Assembly: GCF_011813015.1 (NCBI RefSeq)
Contig: NZ_QHLQ01000001.1
Coordinates: 372,001-436,000, forward strand
Length of the DNA stretch: 64,000 nt
Source of the DNA: Parasedimentitalea denitrificans
GTDB lineage: Bacteria; Pseudomonadota; Alphaproteobacteria; Rhodobacterales; Rhodobacteraceae
Reading direction: 5' to 3'
Of this stretch, positions 8,381 through 16,485 are shown one piece after another (position 1 is the first letter of the stretch; every line of letters begins with the position of its first letter). The notes beneath the pieces are model-generated. The model did no database searches. It was not told the origin of the DNA and saw only the letters and a program-made list of their open reading frames with translations. A program made the position numbers and the translations under genes.

Positions 8381-9325
8381 TTACCGCTGACCTTTAAACC
8401 AAGGGGTCAGCAAGGCGCGGGGGTATTCAGCTTTGCGTGCAGCAACCACCAGTGCGATGATCGACAGCACATAGGGTGCCATCAGGAACACCTGCCCCGG
8501 CACCATGGCGCCGACCTCGGTTTGCAGGCGGACTTGCAGCGCATCAAAGGCCCCGAACAACAAAGCGCCCAGCAAGGCCTTTCCGGGCTTCCAGCTGGCA
8601 AAGATCACCAGCGCAATGCAAATCCAGCCGCGCCCGTTGACCATACCAAAAAAGAACGCATCAAAGGCAGACATGGTCAGAAACGCGCCACCAAGCGCCA
8701 TCAGCGCAGACCCAACCATCACCGCCCCAATGCGCAGCCCGTAGACCGACAGGCCCTGGGCATCGACACTGTCGGGATTGTCGCCAACCGCCTGCAAGGC
8801 CACCCCCAGCGCGGTGCGGTTCAGGACGTACCAAACCAGCCCCACCACCAGCAGCGCCAGCATGGTCATTGCGGTTTGCTGAAACAACACTGGCCCCAGA
8901 AACGGGATATCTGACAGAAGCGGGATGTCCAGCGCGCGAAAGGGTTCGATCCTCGGAGGCGATGACACATTGGGCAGTGCGGTGCGGTAAGTAAAATAGC
9001 TAAGCGAGGTGGCAAACAGCGTCACCCCCAGCCCCGAAACATGCTGCGATAGGCCGAGCGGCACCGTCAGGATCCCATGGATCAGGCCAAAGAACGCGCC
9101 AGCAAGCGCGGCTATCAGCACCCCGCCCCACAGGCCTGCGCCCAGCCAGACCGCCATCCAACCACACATGGCGCCAGCGGCAAAAATGCCCTCGATCCCG
9201 AGGTTCAGCACGCCGGACTTTTCACACAGCAGCGCGCCCATCACGCCAAAGATCAATGGCGTGGCGATACGAATCGAGGCGGCCCAGAAGCTCTCGGACA
9301 GTAGAATTTGCAAGATATCCATCAT
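8381..9325 (-). CDS. BMP-type nucleoside/nucleobase ABC importer, permease 2
   Basis: 314 residues, an integral membrane protein of the branched-chain permease fold (BPD_transp_2) with NLGIEGIFAAGAMCGWM near the N-terminus, typical of YufQ/NupC-like subunits of BmpA-dependent importers. The start at 9325 (MMDILQILLSESFWAASIRI) overlaps the stop of the preceding permease gene as ATGA, so they are translationally coupled. The open frame runs on upstream to 9871 only because it overlaps the other permease gene; that extension is rejected. With its partner it forms the membrane channel for the substrate delivered by the BMP-type binding protein. Confidence 0.88.
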   Translation of the reverse strand: MMDILQILLSESFWAASIRIATPLIFGVMGALLCEKSGVLNLGIEGIFAAGAMCGWMAVWLGAGLWGGVLIAALAGAFFGLIHGILTVPLGLSQHVSGLGVTLFATSLSYFTYRTALPNVSSPPRIEPFRALDIPLLSDIPFLGPVLFQQTAMTMLALLVVGLVWYVLNRTALGVALQAVGDNPDSVDAQGLSVYGLRIGAVMVGSALMALGGAFLTMSAFDAFFFGMVNGRGWICIALVIFASWKPGKALLGALLFGAFDALQVRLQTEVGAMVPGQVFLMAPYVLSIIALVVAARKAEYPRALLTPWFKGQR

Positions 9326-10395
9326 GCTACGCCCTCTGCCGTTTTGGTGCGGGTGATGCGGTAACGGGCGACAAAGCCGCCGATCAGCACGCAAAGCAAC
9401 GACATCGACACCACAAGATCCGCCAGATAAGACGACACGCCCATGGCGCGGCTCATGCTGTCGGCACCAACAAAGACGGATGCGATGAACAGCGCCGAGA
9501 TCACTACGCCCACCGGCGACAACCCAGCCAACATAGCTACCACGATGCCGGTATAGCCAAAGCCGGGCGACAGATCGGCGGTCAAGTATCCCTTGAGCCC
9601 TGCAACCTCGCTGACGCCAGCCAACCCGGCCAACCCGCCGGACAAGATTGCAACGCCAAACAGAGACCGGTTGACGCCGATGCCTGCATGACGTGCGGCG
9701 GCGGCGTTTTCGCCAACGGCCCGCAAGCGGAACCCCCAGACGGATCGCGCCAGCATGAACTGCGCGATGCCTGCAAGCACCAGTGCCAAGATCAACCCCG
9801 AGTGCACCCGCATCCGAGGCATCAGTTGCGGCAACATCCCCTGATCCAGCACCGGCGCGGATTGCGGCCAACCCAGGCTCATTGGATCCTTCAACGCACC
9901 CTCAAGCATCATCTGCACAAAGATCAGAATGATGAAGTTGAGCAGTAGGGTTGTCACCACCTCGTCTGCGCCAAAACGGGTTTTCAGCAGTGCAGGAACG
10001 GCCATTCCAGCCGCACCAGCGGCGGCGCCAAGGATAACAATCAGTGGGACCAAAAAGATACCGGGAATATCCACCGCCCCGGCACCAATGGCGACGGCAG
10101 CCATGGCCCCTAGATATAACTGGCCCTCTGCTCCGATGTTCCACAGCTTGGCCCGAAACGCGAGCGCGGCGGCAAGGCCGGTGAACATCAGCGGGGTGGC
10201 ACGGGTCAGCATTTCGGAGAACGCAAAGACCGAACCAAACACACCTTTGACCATCTCGCCGTAGGCCACAGTGATGTCAGCCCCGGCCAGGGCCAGCGGG
10301 ATGGCGGCCAAGGCCAGCGCGATCACGGCCGACAACACCGGCACGCCCAGTGTCATCCACCGACCCGGCGCGGTGCGGGGCTCGATACGGATCAT
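9322..10395 (-). CDS. BMP-type nucleoside/nucleobase ABC importer, permease 1
   Basis: 357 residues, multi-pass membrane protein of the same BPD_transp_2 fold as its neighbour but longer, corresponding to YufP-type subunits. Typical segments are LWNIGAEGQLYLGAMAAVAI and GLAGLAGVSEVAGLKGYL. It overlaps the ATPase gene at its start (4 bases) and the second permease gene at its end (ATGA), which ties the three together. In this family two different permeases pair in the membrane. Relatives carry purine or pyrimidine nucleosides; the deaminase in the operon suggests a cytosine-containing substrate here, but that is inference. Confidence 0.88.
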   Translation of the reverse strand: MIRIEPRTAPGRWMTLGVPVLSAVIALALAAIPLALAGADITVAYGEMVKGVFGSVFAFSEMLTRATPLMFTGLAAALAFRAKLWNIGAEGQLYLGAMAAVAIGAGAVDIPGIFLVPLIVILGAAAGAAGMAVPALLKTRFGADEVVTTLLLNFIILIFVQMMLEGALKDPMSLGWPQSAPVLDQGMLPQLMPRMRVHSGLILALVLAGIAQFMLARSVWGFRLRAVGENAAAARHAGIGVNRSLFGVAILSGGLAGLAGVSEVAGLKGYLTADLSPGFGYTGIVVAMLAGLSPVGVVISALFIASVFVGADSMSRAMGVSSYLADLVVSMSLLCVLIGGFVARYRITRTKTAEGVA

Positions 10396-11909
10396 GTGTG
10401 CTCTCCTGCCATTTTCAGACCAATATCTTCGCGGTTTCGACTGGTGACTTCGGTCAGCTGGCCGTCGTGGATCACCATGATCCGATCCGCCAGCCCTAGA
10501 ATTTCGTCCAGATCCTCGGAAATCAGCAGCACCCCTGCCCCACCAGCACGCGCCTCTAGCAGGCGGCGGCTGACCTCGGCGGCGGCGCCCATGTCGAGGC
10601 CCCGGATCGGTTGGTTGGCAAGGATCAGCCGGGCACCTTGTTCAAACACACGCGCAAGGATCAGTTTCTGGATATTGCCGCCGGACAGCAGCCGGGCGCG
10701 CGCATTGATACCGGGCCCGCGCACGTCATAGGCTTGACTGAGTTTTTCAGCGTTGGCTGCCATTGCGCTGCGGTTCATCAATCCGTTGGTTTGCACCTCG
10801 GGGTCGTCCAGCCGTTCGATGACCATGTTCTCGGCCACCGACATTGCACCAACAATCCCGTCGTGATGACGGTCTTCGGGGATACGGCCAACGCCAGCCT
10901 TGATCATGGTCTTGGGATCTGGGTTCAGAATTTCATCCCCATCGACCTGAATACTGCCACTATCTGGCCGTCGCAGACCAGAGATGACCGAGGCCAGCGC
11001 CGATTGGCCATTGCCAGACACCCCTGCAATGCCAAGGATTTCATGGGCGTGCACGGTCAGGTTTACATCCGTCAGACTGTCACGCGCCGACGGGTTGCGC
11101 ACGCTGATACCCGACAAGGTCAGCACCGGTGCGCCGGGTGTCATTGCATCACGCTGCGTGACAGGCGTGTCCTCGCCCACCATCATCCGGGCAATCACCC
11201 GCTCATCCGCATCCGAGGTGGCGATCTCACCCACCTTAATACCGTGGCGCAGCACCGCGATACGATGAGAAAAGGCCAGCACCTCGCGCAGCTTGTGAGA
11301 GATAAAGATAACCGCCAGCCCGTCACCAGTCATAGCGCCGATGTTCTCAAACAGGGTGTCAGCCTCTTGCGGGGTCAACACGGCGGTGGGCTCATCCAGC
11401 ACCAAGATACGGGCGTCGCGATACAGCGCCTTGAGGATCTCGACCCGCTGGCGTTCGCCCACCGACAATTTGCCAACCGGCGTATCGAGCGGCGCAACCA
11501 GACCTGTGCGATCCATGATCCCCTGCACCTTGGCACGCGCACCCGCGCGGTCGCGGCGCAGTGCAAACAGCGGCTCAGAACCAAGAGTGATATTGTCCAG
11601 TGCTGACAGGTTTTCCGCCAGGGTAAAGTGCTGGTGCACCATGCCGATACCCGCCGACAAAGCCGCCTGCGGGTGGCCGAGGGTCAACGGTTGCATCTCG
11701 CCATTTGGTGCGGCCACATCAATGGAGCCACCGTCGGGCATGTAGTGACCAAACAGCATATTCATCAGCGTGGTTTTACCCGCGCCATTTTCACCCAGCA
11801 GGGCCAGAACTTCGCCGCGGTGCAGGTCAAGGCTGACGGCATCATTGGCTACAACGGAGCCAAACCGTTTGGACAGTGCGTTCAGCGATAGAACTTTGGA
11901 CTCTGTCAT
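10392..11909 (-). CDS. BMP-type ABC importer, duplicated ATP-binding protein
   Basis: 505 residues with two ABC modules in one chain, as in YufO and RbsA. The first has GENGAGKTT, LSVGERQRVEILKAL and ILVLDEPTAVLTPQE. The second has a degenerate Walker A region (GVSGNGQSAL) and LLSGGNIQKLILARV as signature. This asymmetry is normal for the family. The start at 11909 (MTESKVLSLNALSKRFGSVV) has GAGAG a few bases upstream; the longer frame from 11981 would run into the palindromic repeat. It supplies energy for the two permeases downstream. Confidence 0.9.
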   Translation of the reverse strand: MTESKVLSLNALSKRFGSVVANDAVSLDLHRGEVLALLGENGAGKTTLMNMLFGHYMPDGGSIDVAAPNGEMQPLTLGHPQAALSAGIGMVHQHFTLAENLSALDNITLGSEPLFALRRDRAGARAKVQGIMDRTGLVAPLDTPVGKLSVGERQRVEILKALYRDARILVLDEPTAVLTPQEADTLFENIGAMTGDGLAVIFISHKLREVLAFSHRIAVLRHGIKVGEIATSDADERVIARMMVGEDTPVTQRDAMTPGAPVLTLSGISVRNPSARDSLTDVNLTVHAHEILGIAGVSGNGQSALASVISGLRRPDSGSIQVDGDEILNPDPKTMIKAGVGRIPEDRHHDGIVGAMSVAENMVIERLDDPEVQTNGLMNRSAMAANAEKLSQAYDVRGPGINARARLLSGGNIQKLILARVFEQGARLILANQPIRGLDMGAAAEVSRRLLEARAGGAGVLLISEDLDEILGLADRIMVIHDGQLTEVTSRNREDIGLKMAGEHT

Positions 11910-11952
11910 AAGTCTCTCAGGGGTCAGGTCATAATGATTGTTTCCCGGCAAA

Positions 11953-12031
11953 GGGCCGCGCCTGACCTTGGGGAGGTGCAAAGCGCCTTCCCGGGGGGAA
12001 GGTCAGGCGCGGCCCGACCTATCGGCCGGGC
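11953..12031. repeat. Large palindromic intergenic repeat, copy B
   Basis: Near-identical to copy A at 8294-8370. The outer stem is 17 bp (11953-11969 with 11999-12015): relative to copy A one C has been gained in the left arm and a matching G in the right arm, so pairing is kept. The inner hairpin and the trailing hairpin (12012-12031, loop TATC) are also conserved. It sits between the binding-protein gene and the ATPase gene. Confidence 0.88.
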
Positions 12032-12055
12032 CCAACCTGTTATTCTGAGTTCAGA

Positions 12056-13048
12056 TTACTTATCCGAAACCGGGCGTTCGTCGTTCACGTTGACACGGAA
12101 CATGCCTTCCATGATCGACTTTTCGGCTTCCTCGACCTTGGTCAGCACTTCAGCCGGGACCAGCGTCTTGTCGACCACCAGTGAACCACCGCCATAGCCC
12201 ATAAAGCTGTACTGACCATAGTCTGCCGCCTCGAACGTGCCGCCAGCCACGGCTGCGATCGCACGGTCAATGGTCGGCTCCATGTGCCAAAGGGCCGAGG
12301 TCAGGATGGTGTTGGGATAATCGCCAGAGGTGTCGATCACATTGCCAACCGCCTTGACGCCGCGCTCAACCGCAGCATCTGCTACGCCGAACCGTTCAGC
12401 GAACATGATGTCAGCGCCTGCATCCATCATCGCAAAGGCACTTTCTTTGGCCTTGGGCGGATCGTACCAGCTGTCGATAAAGTTCACGAGGAATTTAACA
12501 TCCGGATTGACCGCGCGAGCCCCTTCCATAAAGGCGTTCATCAGCCGGTTCACTTCGGGGATAGCATATCCACCGACCATACCGATCACGTTGCTTTCGG
12601 TTGCCGCACCAGCCACCATGCCGGACAGATAGCTTGGCTCGTGGATCCAGTTGTCAAACACCGAGAAGTTCGGCGCGACTGCGCCAAAGGACGACCCCAT
12701 CAGGAATGCAGTTTCGGGATAATCCGCCGCCACTTTACGCGCGGCGCGTTCCAGACCGAACACTTCGCCCACGACCAGCTGCACGCCCTGCTCGGCGTAT
12801 TCGCGCATGACACGCTCATAGTCGGTGTTGGCGACGTTTTCAGAAAATACATAGTCAATCTCGCCACGATCCTTAGCGGCGTTGAGCGCCAAATGGATGC
12901 GGCTGATCCATTGCTGCTCCACCGGCAGCGTGTAAATGGCCGCGACTTTAACGCCCTCGGCTAAGGCCATTCCGGCTGGTAACATAAGCGCCAGAGCTGC
13001 TGCTCCGGCCATAAATGCACGTCGTGTGATAGAAAATTTGCTCTTCAT
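12056..13048 (-). CDS. BMP-family (BmpA/PnrA-like) substrate-binding protein, Tat-type signal
   Basis: 330 residues. The N-terminus has a twin-arginine motif (TRRAFMAG) followed by a hydrophobic stretch and an ALA cleavage site, pointing to export by the Tat route. The mature protein starts VKVAAIYTLPVEQQW and contains GEVFGLERAARKVAADYP, typical of the BMP family that binds nucleosides or related bases. The start at 13048 is chosen because MKSKFSITRRAF begins the signal peptide; the frame from 13111 is longer only by chance. It is the first gene of the importer-deaminase operon and has a RutR-like operator 44 bases upstream. Confidence 0.87.
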   Translation of the reverse strand: MKSKFSITRRAFMAGAAALALMLPAGMALAEGVKVAAIYTLPVEQQWISRIHLALNAAKDRGEIDYVFSENVANTDYERVMREYAEQGVQLVVGEVFGLERAARKVAADYPETAFLMGSSFGAVAPNFSVFDNWIHEPSYLSGMVAGAATESNVIGMVGGYAIPEVNRLMNAFMEGARAVNPDVKFLVNFIDSWYDPPKAKESAFAMMDAGADIMFAERFGVADAAVERGVKAVGNVIDTSGDYPNTILTSALWHMEPTIDRAIAAVAGGTFEAADYGQYSFMGYGGGSLVVDKTLVPAEVLTKVEEAEKSIMEGMFRVNVNDERPVSDK

Positions 13049-13091
13049 CTGGCAGTCCCCTGTTGAATGAATGTCGCAATGAGGCACTTTT

Positions 13092-13107
13092 TTAACCAAT
13101 CGGTCAA
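13092..13107. promoter_or_regulatory. RutR-like operator upstream of the BMP importer
   Basis: TTAACCAATCGGTCAA matches the known RutR consensus TTGACCA-N2-TGGTCAA at 12 of 14 fixed positions and is nearly symmetric. RutR is a TetR-family regulator that senses uracil and controls pyrimidine use. The position, 44 bases before the start codon of an importer whose operon ends in cytosine deaminase, makes biological sense. No rutR gene is in the window. Confidence 0.5.
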
Positions 13108-13153
13108 ACAATTTCTCTTTGCGACACTCTTCAGGAGGCTATTTGGGTACCTG

Positions 13154-14215
13154 CTATCGAAGGCGCTGTTCAGTTGCAGCGTCAAACAACAACGCATCAG
13201 CAGCGTCAAAACTGAGCGTAACCGAACTGCCCTCGGGGATGGTGTCATCGCCACGGGTTTCGACGGTGATACGCCCACCACCCGGCGCGGTGAGGTAGTC
13301 ATAGGCAACGCCGCCTAGCTGTTCGCGGATGTCGAGCGTGATATCGCTGTCGCCTGCTTCGATGTTCAGGTGCTGTGGGCGCAAGCCAACCAAGACAGGC
13401 TTGCCCTCACCCGGCAAAGCGACCGAAGTCTCCACCAGCATATTCCCTAGCGAGGGCACACGGACCTTGCCGCCCTCAACCACGCCGTCGATGAAGTTCA
13501 TGCTGGGTGAGCCGATAAAGCCAGCCACAAATTTGTTGTCAGGGTCTTTATACAGATGCATCGGGCTGCCGACCTGTTCGATCCTGCCATCACGCAGAAC
13601 CACAATCTTGTCAGCAAGGGTCATCGCCTCGACCTGATCATGGGTCACATAGATCATTGTCGCGCCGATTTCCTTGTGCAGACGGGCGATTTCGATCCGC
13701 ATATCCACGCGTAACTCGGCATCTAGGTTGGACAGGGGCTCATCAAACAAGAACACTTCAGGGCCGCGTACAATAGCACGACCAATGGCAACCCTCTGGC
13801 GCTGGCCACCGGACAAGGCCTTGGGTTTGCGGGAAAGATACTCGTCCAATTTTAGGATCTTCGAGGCGGCTGCGACCTTCTCTTTCACCTCAGCCTTGGG
13901 GTGGCCGGTCATTTTCAGGCCGAACCCCATGTTTTCTTCGACCGTCATGTGCGGGTACAAGGCATAGGTCTGGAACACCATCGCCACACCACGTTCAGCG
14001 GGATCTATCGCCGTGACATCGCGACCTCCAATTGCGATCTTGCCGTCAGAGGTTTCCTCTAGCCCTGCAACCATCCGCAACAGAGTGGATTTACCGCAGC
14101 CAGATGGGCCGACGAAGACGCAGAACTCGCCATCGTCGATCTCTAGATCAACGCCGTGGATCACTTGGATGTCGCCATATTTTTTGACTACGGCGTTCAG
14201 TGTCAGTCCTGACAT
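13154..14215 (-). CDS. MalK/UgpC-type sugar ABC importer ATP-binding protein
   Basis: 353 residues: GPSGCGKSTLLRMVAGLE (Walker A), LSGGQRQRVAIGRAIVR (signature), VFLFDEPLSNLDAELR (Walker B), IYVTHDQVEAMTLADKI (switch) and a C-terminal TOBE/OB region (VLVGLRPQHLNI). This is the CUT1 sugar-importer ATPase family. It lies on the minus strand directly after the IclR gene (3 bases apart) and opposite the binding-protein and permease genes at 15158-18222, which lack their own ATPase, so it almost certainly serves them. It could also energise other CUT1 permeases, as MsmX does. Confidence 0.9.
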   Translation of the reverse strand: MSGLTLNAVVKKYGDIQVIHGVDLEIDDGEFCVFVGPSGCGKSTLLRMVAGLEETSDGKIAIGGRDVTAIDPAERGVAMVFQTYALYPHMTVEENMGFGLKMTGHPKAEVKEKVAAASKILKLDEYLSRKPKALSGGQRQRVAIGRAIVRGPEVFLFDEPLSNLDAELRVDMRIEIARLHKEIGATMIYVTHDQVEAMTLADKIVVLRDGRIEQVGSPMHLYKDPDNKFVAGFIGSPSMNFIDGVVEGGKVRVPSLGNMLVETSVALPGEGKPVLVGLRPQHLNIEAGDSDITLDIREQLGGVAYDYLTAPGGGRITVETRGDDTIPEGSSVTLSFDAADALLFDAATEQRLR

Positions 14216-14218
14216 AAA

Positions 14219-15028
14219 TTATGTCCCCGTTCTAATAGTGTCAGTGGCTTGGTCTGGAAAGTGCCAATTCTGGGCCTCGACCGCGATGTTCTGTGCTGTG
14301 GCCTGAACCTGCGGCGCAAGCGCCTCGAGATCGGCCAGTGATTTCTGTGCTGTGGTTGACGTAACCGAAAGCCCGCCCAGCACCCGCCCGCCTGGGGTCA
14401 GGATCGGTGCGGCGATGCAAATGATGCCGGGCTCGTGCTCTTCTCGGTCCATGCCGAAGCCCTTACTGCGAATGTCAGCAAGATCGTGCCGCAATTCGTC
14501 CTCAGAGGTCAGCGTATGCTCGGTAAAGCGGTGGAAACTTTGCTGGGAAATGATCCGCGCGACCTCTTCTTCATCCAGAAAGGCCATCATCGCCTTGCCA
14601 ACACCCGTGCAATAGGCTGGCCCAACTTTGCCAGCCTGCGAGTACATTTCAATTGGTTTCAGCGCGTTGCGTTTATCCAGATAGAGAACCTGCGCATGGT
14701 CGAACTGTGCCAGATGAACCGTCTCACCCGTGCTTTGAGACAGGGCCTCGACATAGGACCGCGCAATCGGCGCAAGCGAGCTTTGCTGCCAAGCAGCGTG
14801 GGCCAATCGGACCAGACGAACGCCCAGACCATAGGTCTGGCGATCCGGATCATAGGACAACATGCCCTGATTGGTCAGAGTCTGAAACAATCGATACAGC
14901 GTGCCTTTTGGATAAGGGCTATCCTCTAGCACCTCTGAAAACCGTACAGGGCGTTCAAATGCCGCCACCATATCAAGCACTTCAAGTGCTTTTCCCACGG
15001 TTCCGTCGCCTGCCTGCCGCTCTGCCAT
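14219..15028 (-). CDS. IclR-family transcriptional regulator of the galactoside locus
   Basis: 269 residues. The N-terminal winged helix (GKALEVLDMVAAFERPVRF, GTLYRLFQTLTNQGML) and the C-terminal effector domain (GKAMMAFLDEEEVARII, then RVLGGLSVTSTTAQKS) are typical of IclR. It is divergent from the galactoside importer genes and starts 129 bases from the first of them. The space between carries four TTTCA/TGAAA half-sites at 10-base spacing, probably its operator. It most likely controls both the divergent sugar operon and its own MalK-type partner gene. The inducer is unknown; a galactose pathway intermediate is a reasonable guess. Confidence 0.9.
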   Translation of the reverse strand: MAERQAGDGTVGKALEVLDMVAAFERPVRFSEVLEDSPYPKGTLYRLFQTLTNQGMLSYDPDRQTYGLGVRLVRLAHAAWQQSSLAPIARSYVEALSQSTGETVHLAQFDHAQVLYLDKRNALKPIEMYSQAGKVGPAYCTGVGKAMMAFLDEEEVARIISQQSFHRFTEHTLTSEDELRHDLADIRSKGFGMDREEHEPGIICIAAPILTPGGRVLGGLSVTSTTAQKSLADLEALAPQVQATAQNIAVEAQNWHFPDQATDTIRTGT

Positions 15029-15074
15029 CTACGTCTCCTTTGATCACTTCCGACCTAAGCCTTGGACGAAAGCA

Positions 15075-15139
15075 TTGACAAGTCATAGCGAGTCGCGGTT
15101 ATATTTTCAATATGTGAAATCGTGTTTCAAATAGTGAAA
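15075..15139 (+). promoter_or_regulatory. Promoter and four-half-site operator array for the galactoside operon
   Basis: TTGACA at 15075 and TTATAT at 15099 with an 18-base spacer form a good sigma-70 promoter. Directly downstream are TTTCA (15105), TGAAA (15115), TTTCA (15125) and TGAAA (15135): alternating half-sites exactly 10 bases apart. TGAAA-N5-TTTCA resembles known IclR-family palindromes. Placement over the transcription start suggests repression. Confidence 0.6.
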
Positions 15140-15157
15140 CTGCCTTGGGAGGGCATT

Positions 15158-16396
15158 ATGGTTAATAAATTCAAAACAACCATTGCGGCGCTGGCTGCCT
15201 CGACGATCCTTGCGACATCTGCATTTGCGGGTGAGCTGGTGATCAACACCGACACATCTGACCCTGCCCCAAAGGCAGCGTTTGAGCAGCTGATCGCTGA
15301 CTTTGAAGCGGCTAACCCTGACGTGACCGTCAAATGGAACCTGTTCGATCACGAGGGCTATAAAACCTCGATCCGCAACTTCCTGACTGCTGATGCGCCT
15401 GATCTGGCCAACTGGTATGCCGGCAACCGCATGCTGCCCTACGTCAACGCCGGCCTGTTCGAAGATGTCAGCGACGTCTGGGATGAACATGGCCTGCGCG
15501 AGAGCCTCGGCTCGGCTGAAGGGTCGATGACCATCGACGGCAAGATCTGGGGGGTGCCTTACACATACTACCAGTGGGGCGTTTACTACCGCAAAGACAT
15601 CTTTGAAGCCCAAGGAATCGAAGTTCCAACTAACTGGGACGAGTTCAAGGCAGCAGGCGCCAAGCTAACCGAGGCGGGCGTTACCCCGATCACCATCGGC
15701 ACCAAGTACCTGTGGACTGCGGGCGGTGTGTTTGACTACCTAAACCTGCGCACCAACGGCTATGACTTCCACATGGCGCTGACCAAGGGTGAAGTCGAAT
15801 GGACCGATCCACGTGTTGTTGACACCATGAACAATTGGAAAGAGCTGATCGACGCGGGCTTCTTCCTGGAAAACCACACATCCTATTCGTGGCAGGAAGC
15901 ACTGGCACCAATGGTTGCTGGGGATGCGGCCATGTATGTCATGGGCAACTTCGCTGTGGCTCCGCTACGTGAAGCTGGTCTGACCGACGACCAACTGGGC
16001 TTCTTCCAGTTCCCGATTATCAACCCGGACGTACCACTGGCCGAGGAAGCGCCAACCGATACGCTGCACATTCCTGCAAACGCCACCAACAAAGAAGACG
16101 CAAGACGGTTCCTTGCCTTCCTGGCCACGGCTGAGCAGCAGACCAAGATCAACGCTACATTGGGTCAGCTACCGATCAACAATGCATCGACCGTTAGCGA
16201 CGACAAGTTCCTGCAGGCTGGTCTGACCATGCTGTCGTCCACCGAAGGCGGCATTGCTCAGTTCTTTGACCGGGATGCGCCAGCTGAAATGGCCAAAATC
16301 GGCATGGAAGGTTTCCAGGAGTTCATGGTCAAGCCTGATCGTCTGGACGCCATCCTGACCCGTCTCGAGAAAACCCGCATGCGGGTCTACAAATAA
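15158..16396 (+). CDS. CUT1 sugar ABC importer substrate-binding protein
   Basis: 412 residues with a Sec signal peptide (MVNKFKTTIAALAASTILAT, cut near AFA/G). The mature protein starts ELVINTDTSDPAPKAAFEQL and has WGVPYTYYQWGVYYRKDIFE and the GDAAMYVMGNFAVAPL region, typical of extracellular sugar-binding proteins (SBP_bac_1). The start at 15158 has GGGAGG six bases upstream; an ATG at 15122 lies inside the operator array. It delivers its sugar, probably an alpha- or beta-galactoside judging by the hydrolases downstream, to the permeases at 16486 and 17374. Confidence 0.88.
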   Translation: MVNKFKTTIAALAASTILATSAFAGELVINTDTSDPAPKAAFEQLIADFEAANPDVTVKWNLFDHEGYKTSIRNFLTADAPDLANWYAGNRMLPYVNAGLFEDVSDVWDEHGLRESLGSAEGSMTIDGKIWGVPYTYYQWGVYYRKDIFEAQGIEVPTNWDEFKAAGAKLTEAGVTPITIGTKYLWTAGGVFDYLNLRTNGYDFHMALTKGEVEWTDPRVVDTMNNWKELIDAGFFLENHTSYSWQEALAPMVAGDAAMYVMGNFAVAPLREAGLTDDQLGFFQFPIINPDVPLAEEAPTDTLHIPANATNKEDARRFLAFLATAEQQTKINATLGQLPINNASTVSDDKFLQAGLTMLSSTEGGIAQFFDRDAPAEMAKIGMEGFQEFMVKPDRLDAILTRLEKTRMRVYK

Positions 16397-16413
16397 GAGC
16401 AGTACTACAAATA

Positions 16414-16437
16414 GCACAGGGCCTGCGGGTCCTGTGC
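16414..16437 (+). promoter_or_regulatory. Intercistronic stem-loop after the sugar-binding-protein gene
   Basis: GCACAGG / CCTGTGC extended by three more pairs (one G-T) around a TGCG tetraloop, 18 bases after the stop codon. There is no U-run, so it probably stabilises the upstream message or causes only partial termination. Confidence 0.65.
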
Positions 16438-16485
16438 AACTGCCTAAGGCAGCCAAGTTTCTCCCGAATTTTACAGGATTGACCT

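Noticed and set aside
9326..9871. N-terminal extension of the second BMP permease (182 residues)
   Set aside because: The extension is in another frame of the first permease gene and reads as Arg/Gly-rich nonsense; the ATGA overlap at 9325 is the natural start.
10611..11606. Long plus-strand open frame (331 codons) opposite the BMP ATPase gene
   Set aside because: It is antisense to a clear two-module ABC ATPase, has low-complexity His/Gln-rich sequence without family features and no ribosome site. Similar antisense frames at 8321-8914, 9256-9948, 12284-12964 and 27706-28347 were dropped for the same reason.
13049..13153. Possible purine riboswitch before the BMP operon
   Set aside because: The 105-base leader shows no aptamer-like three-way junction or terminator; the symmetric RutR-like site explains the conserved-looking part better.
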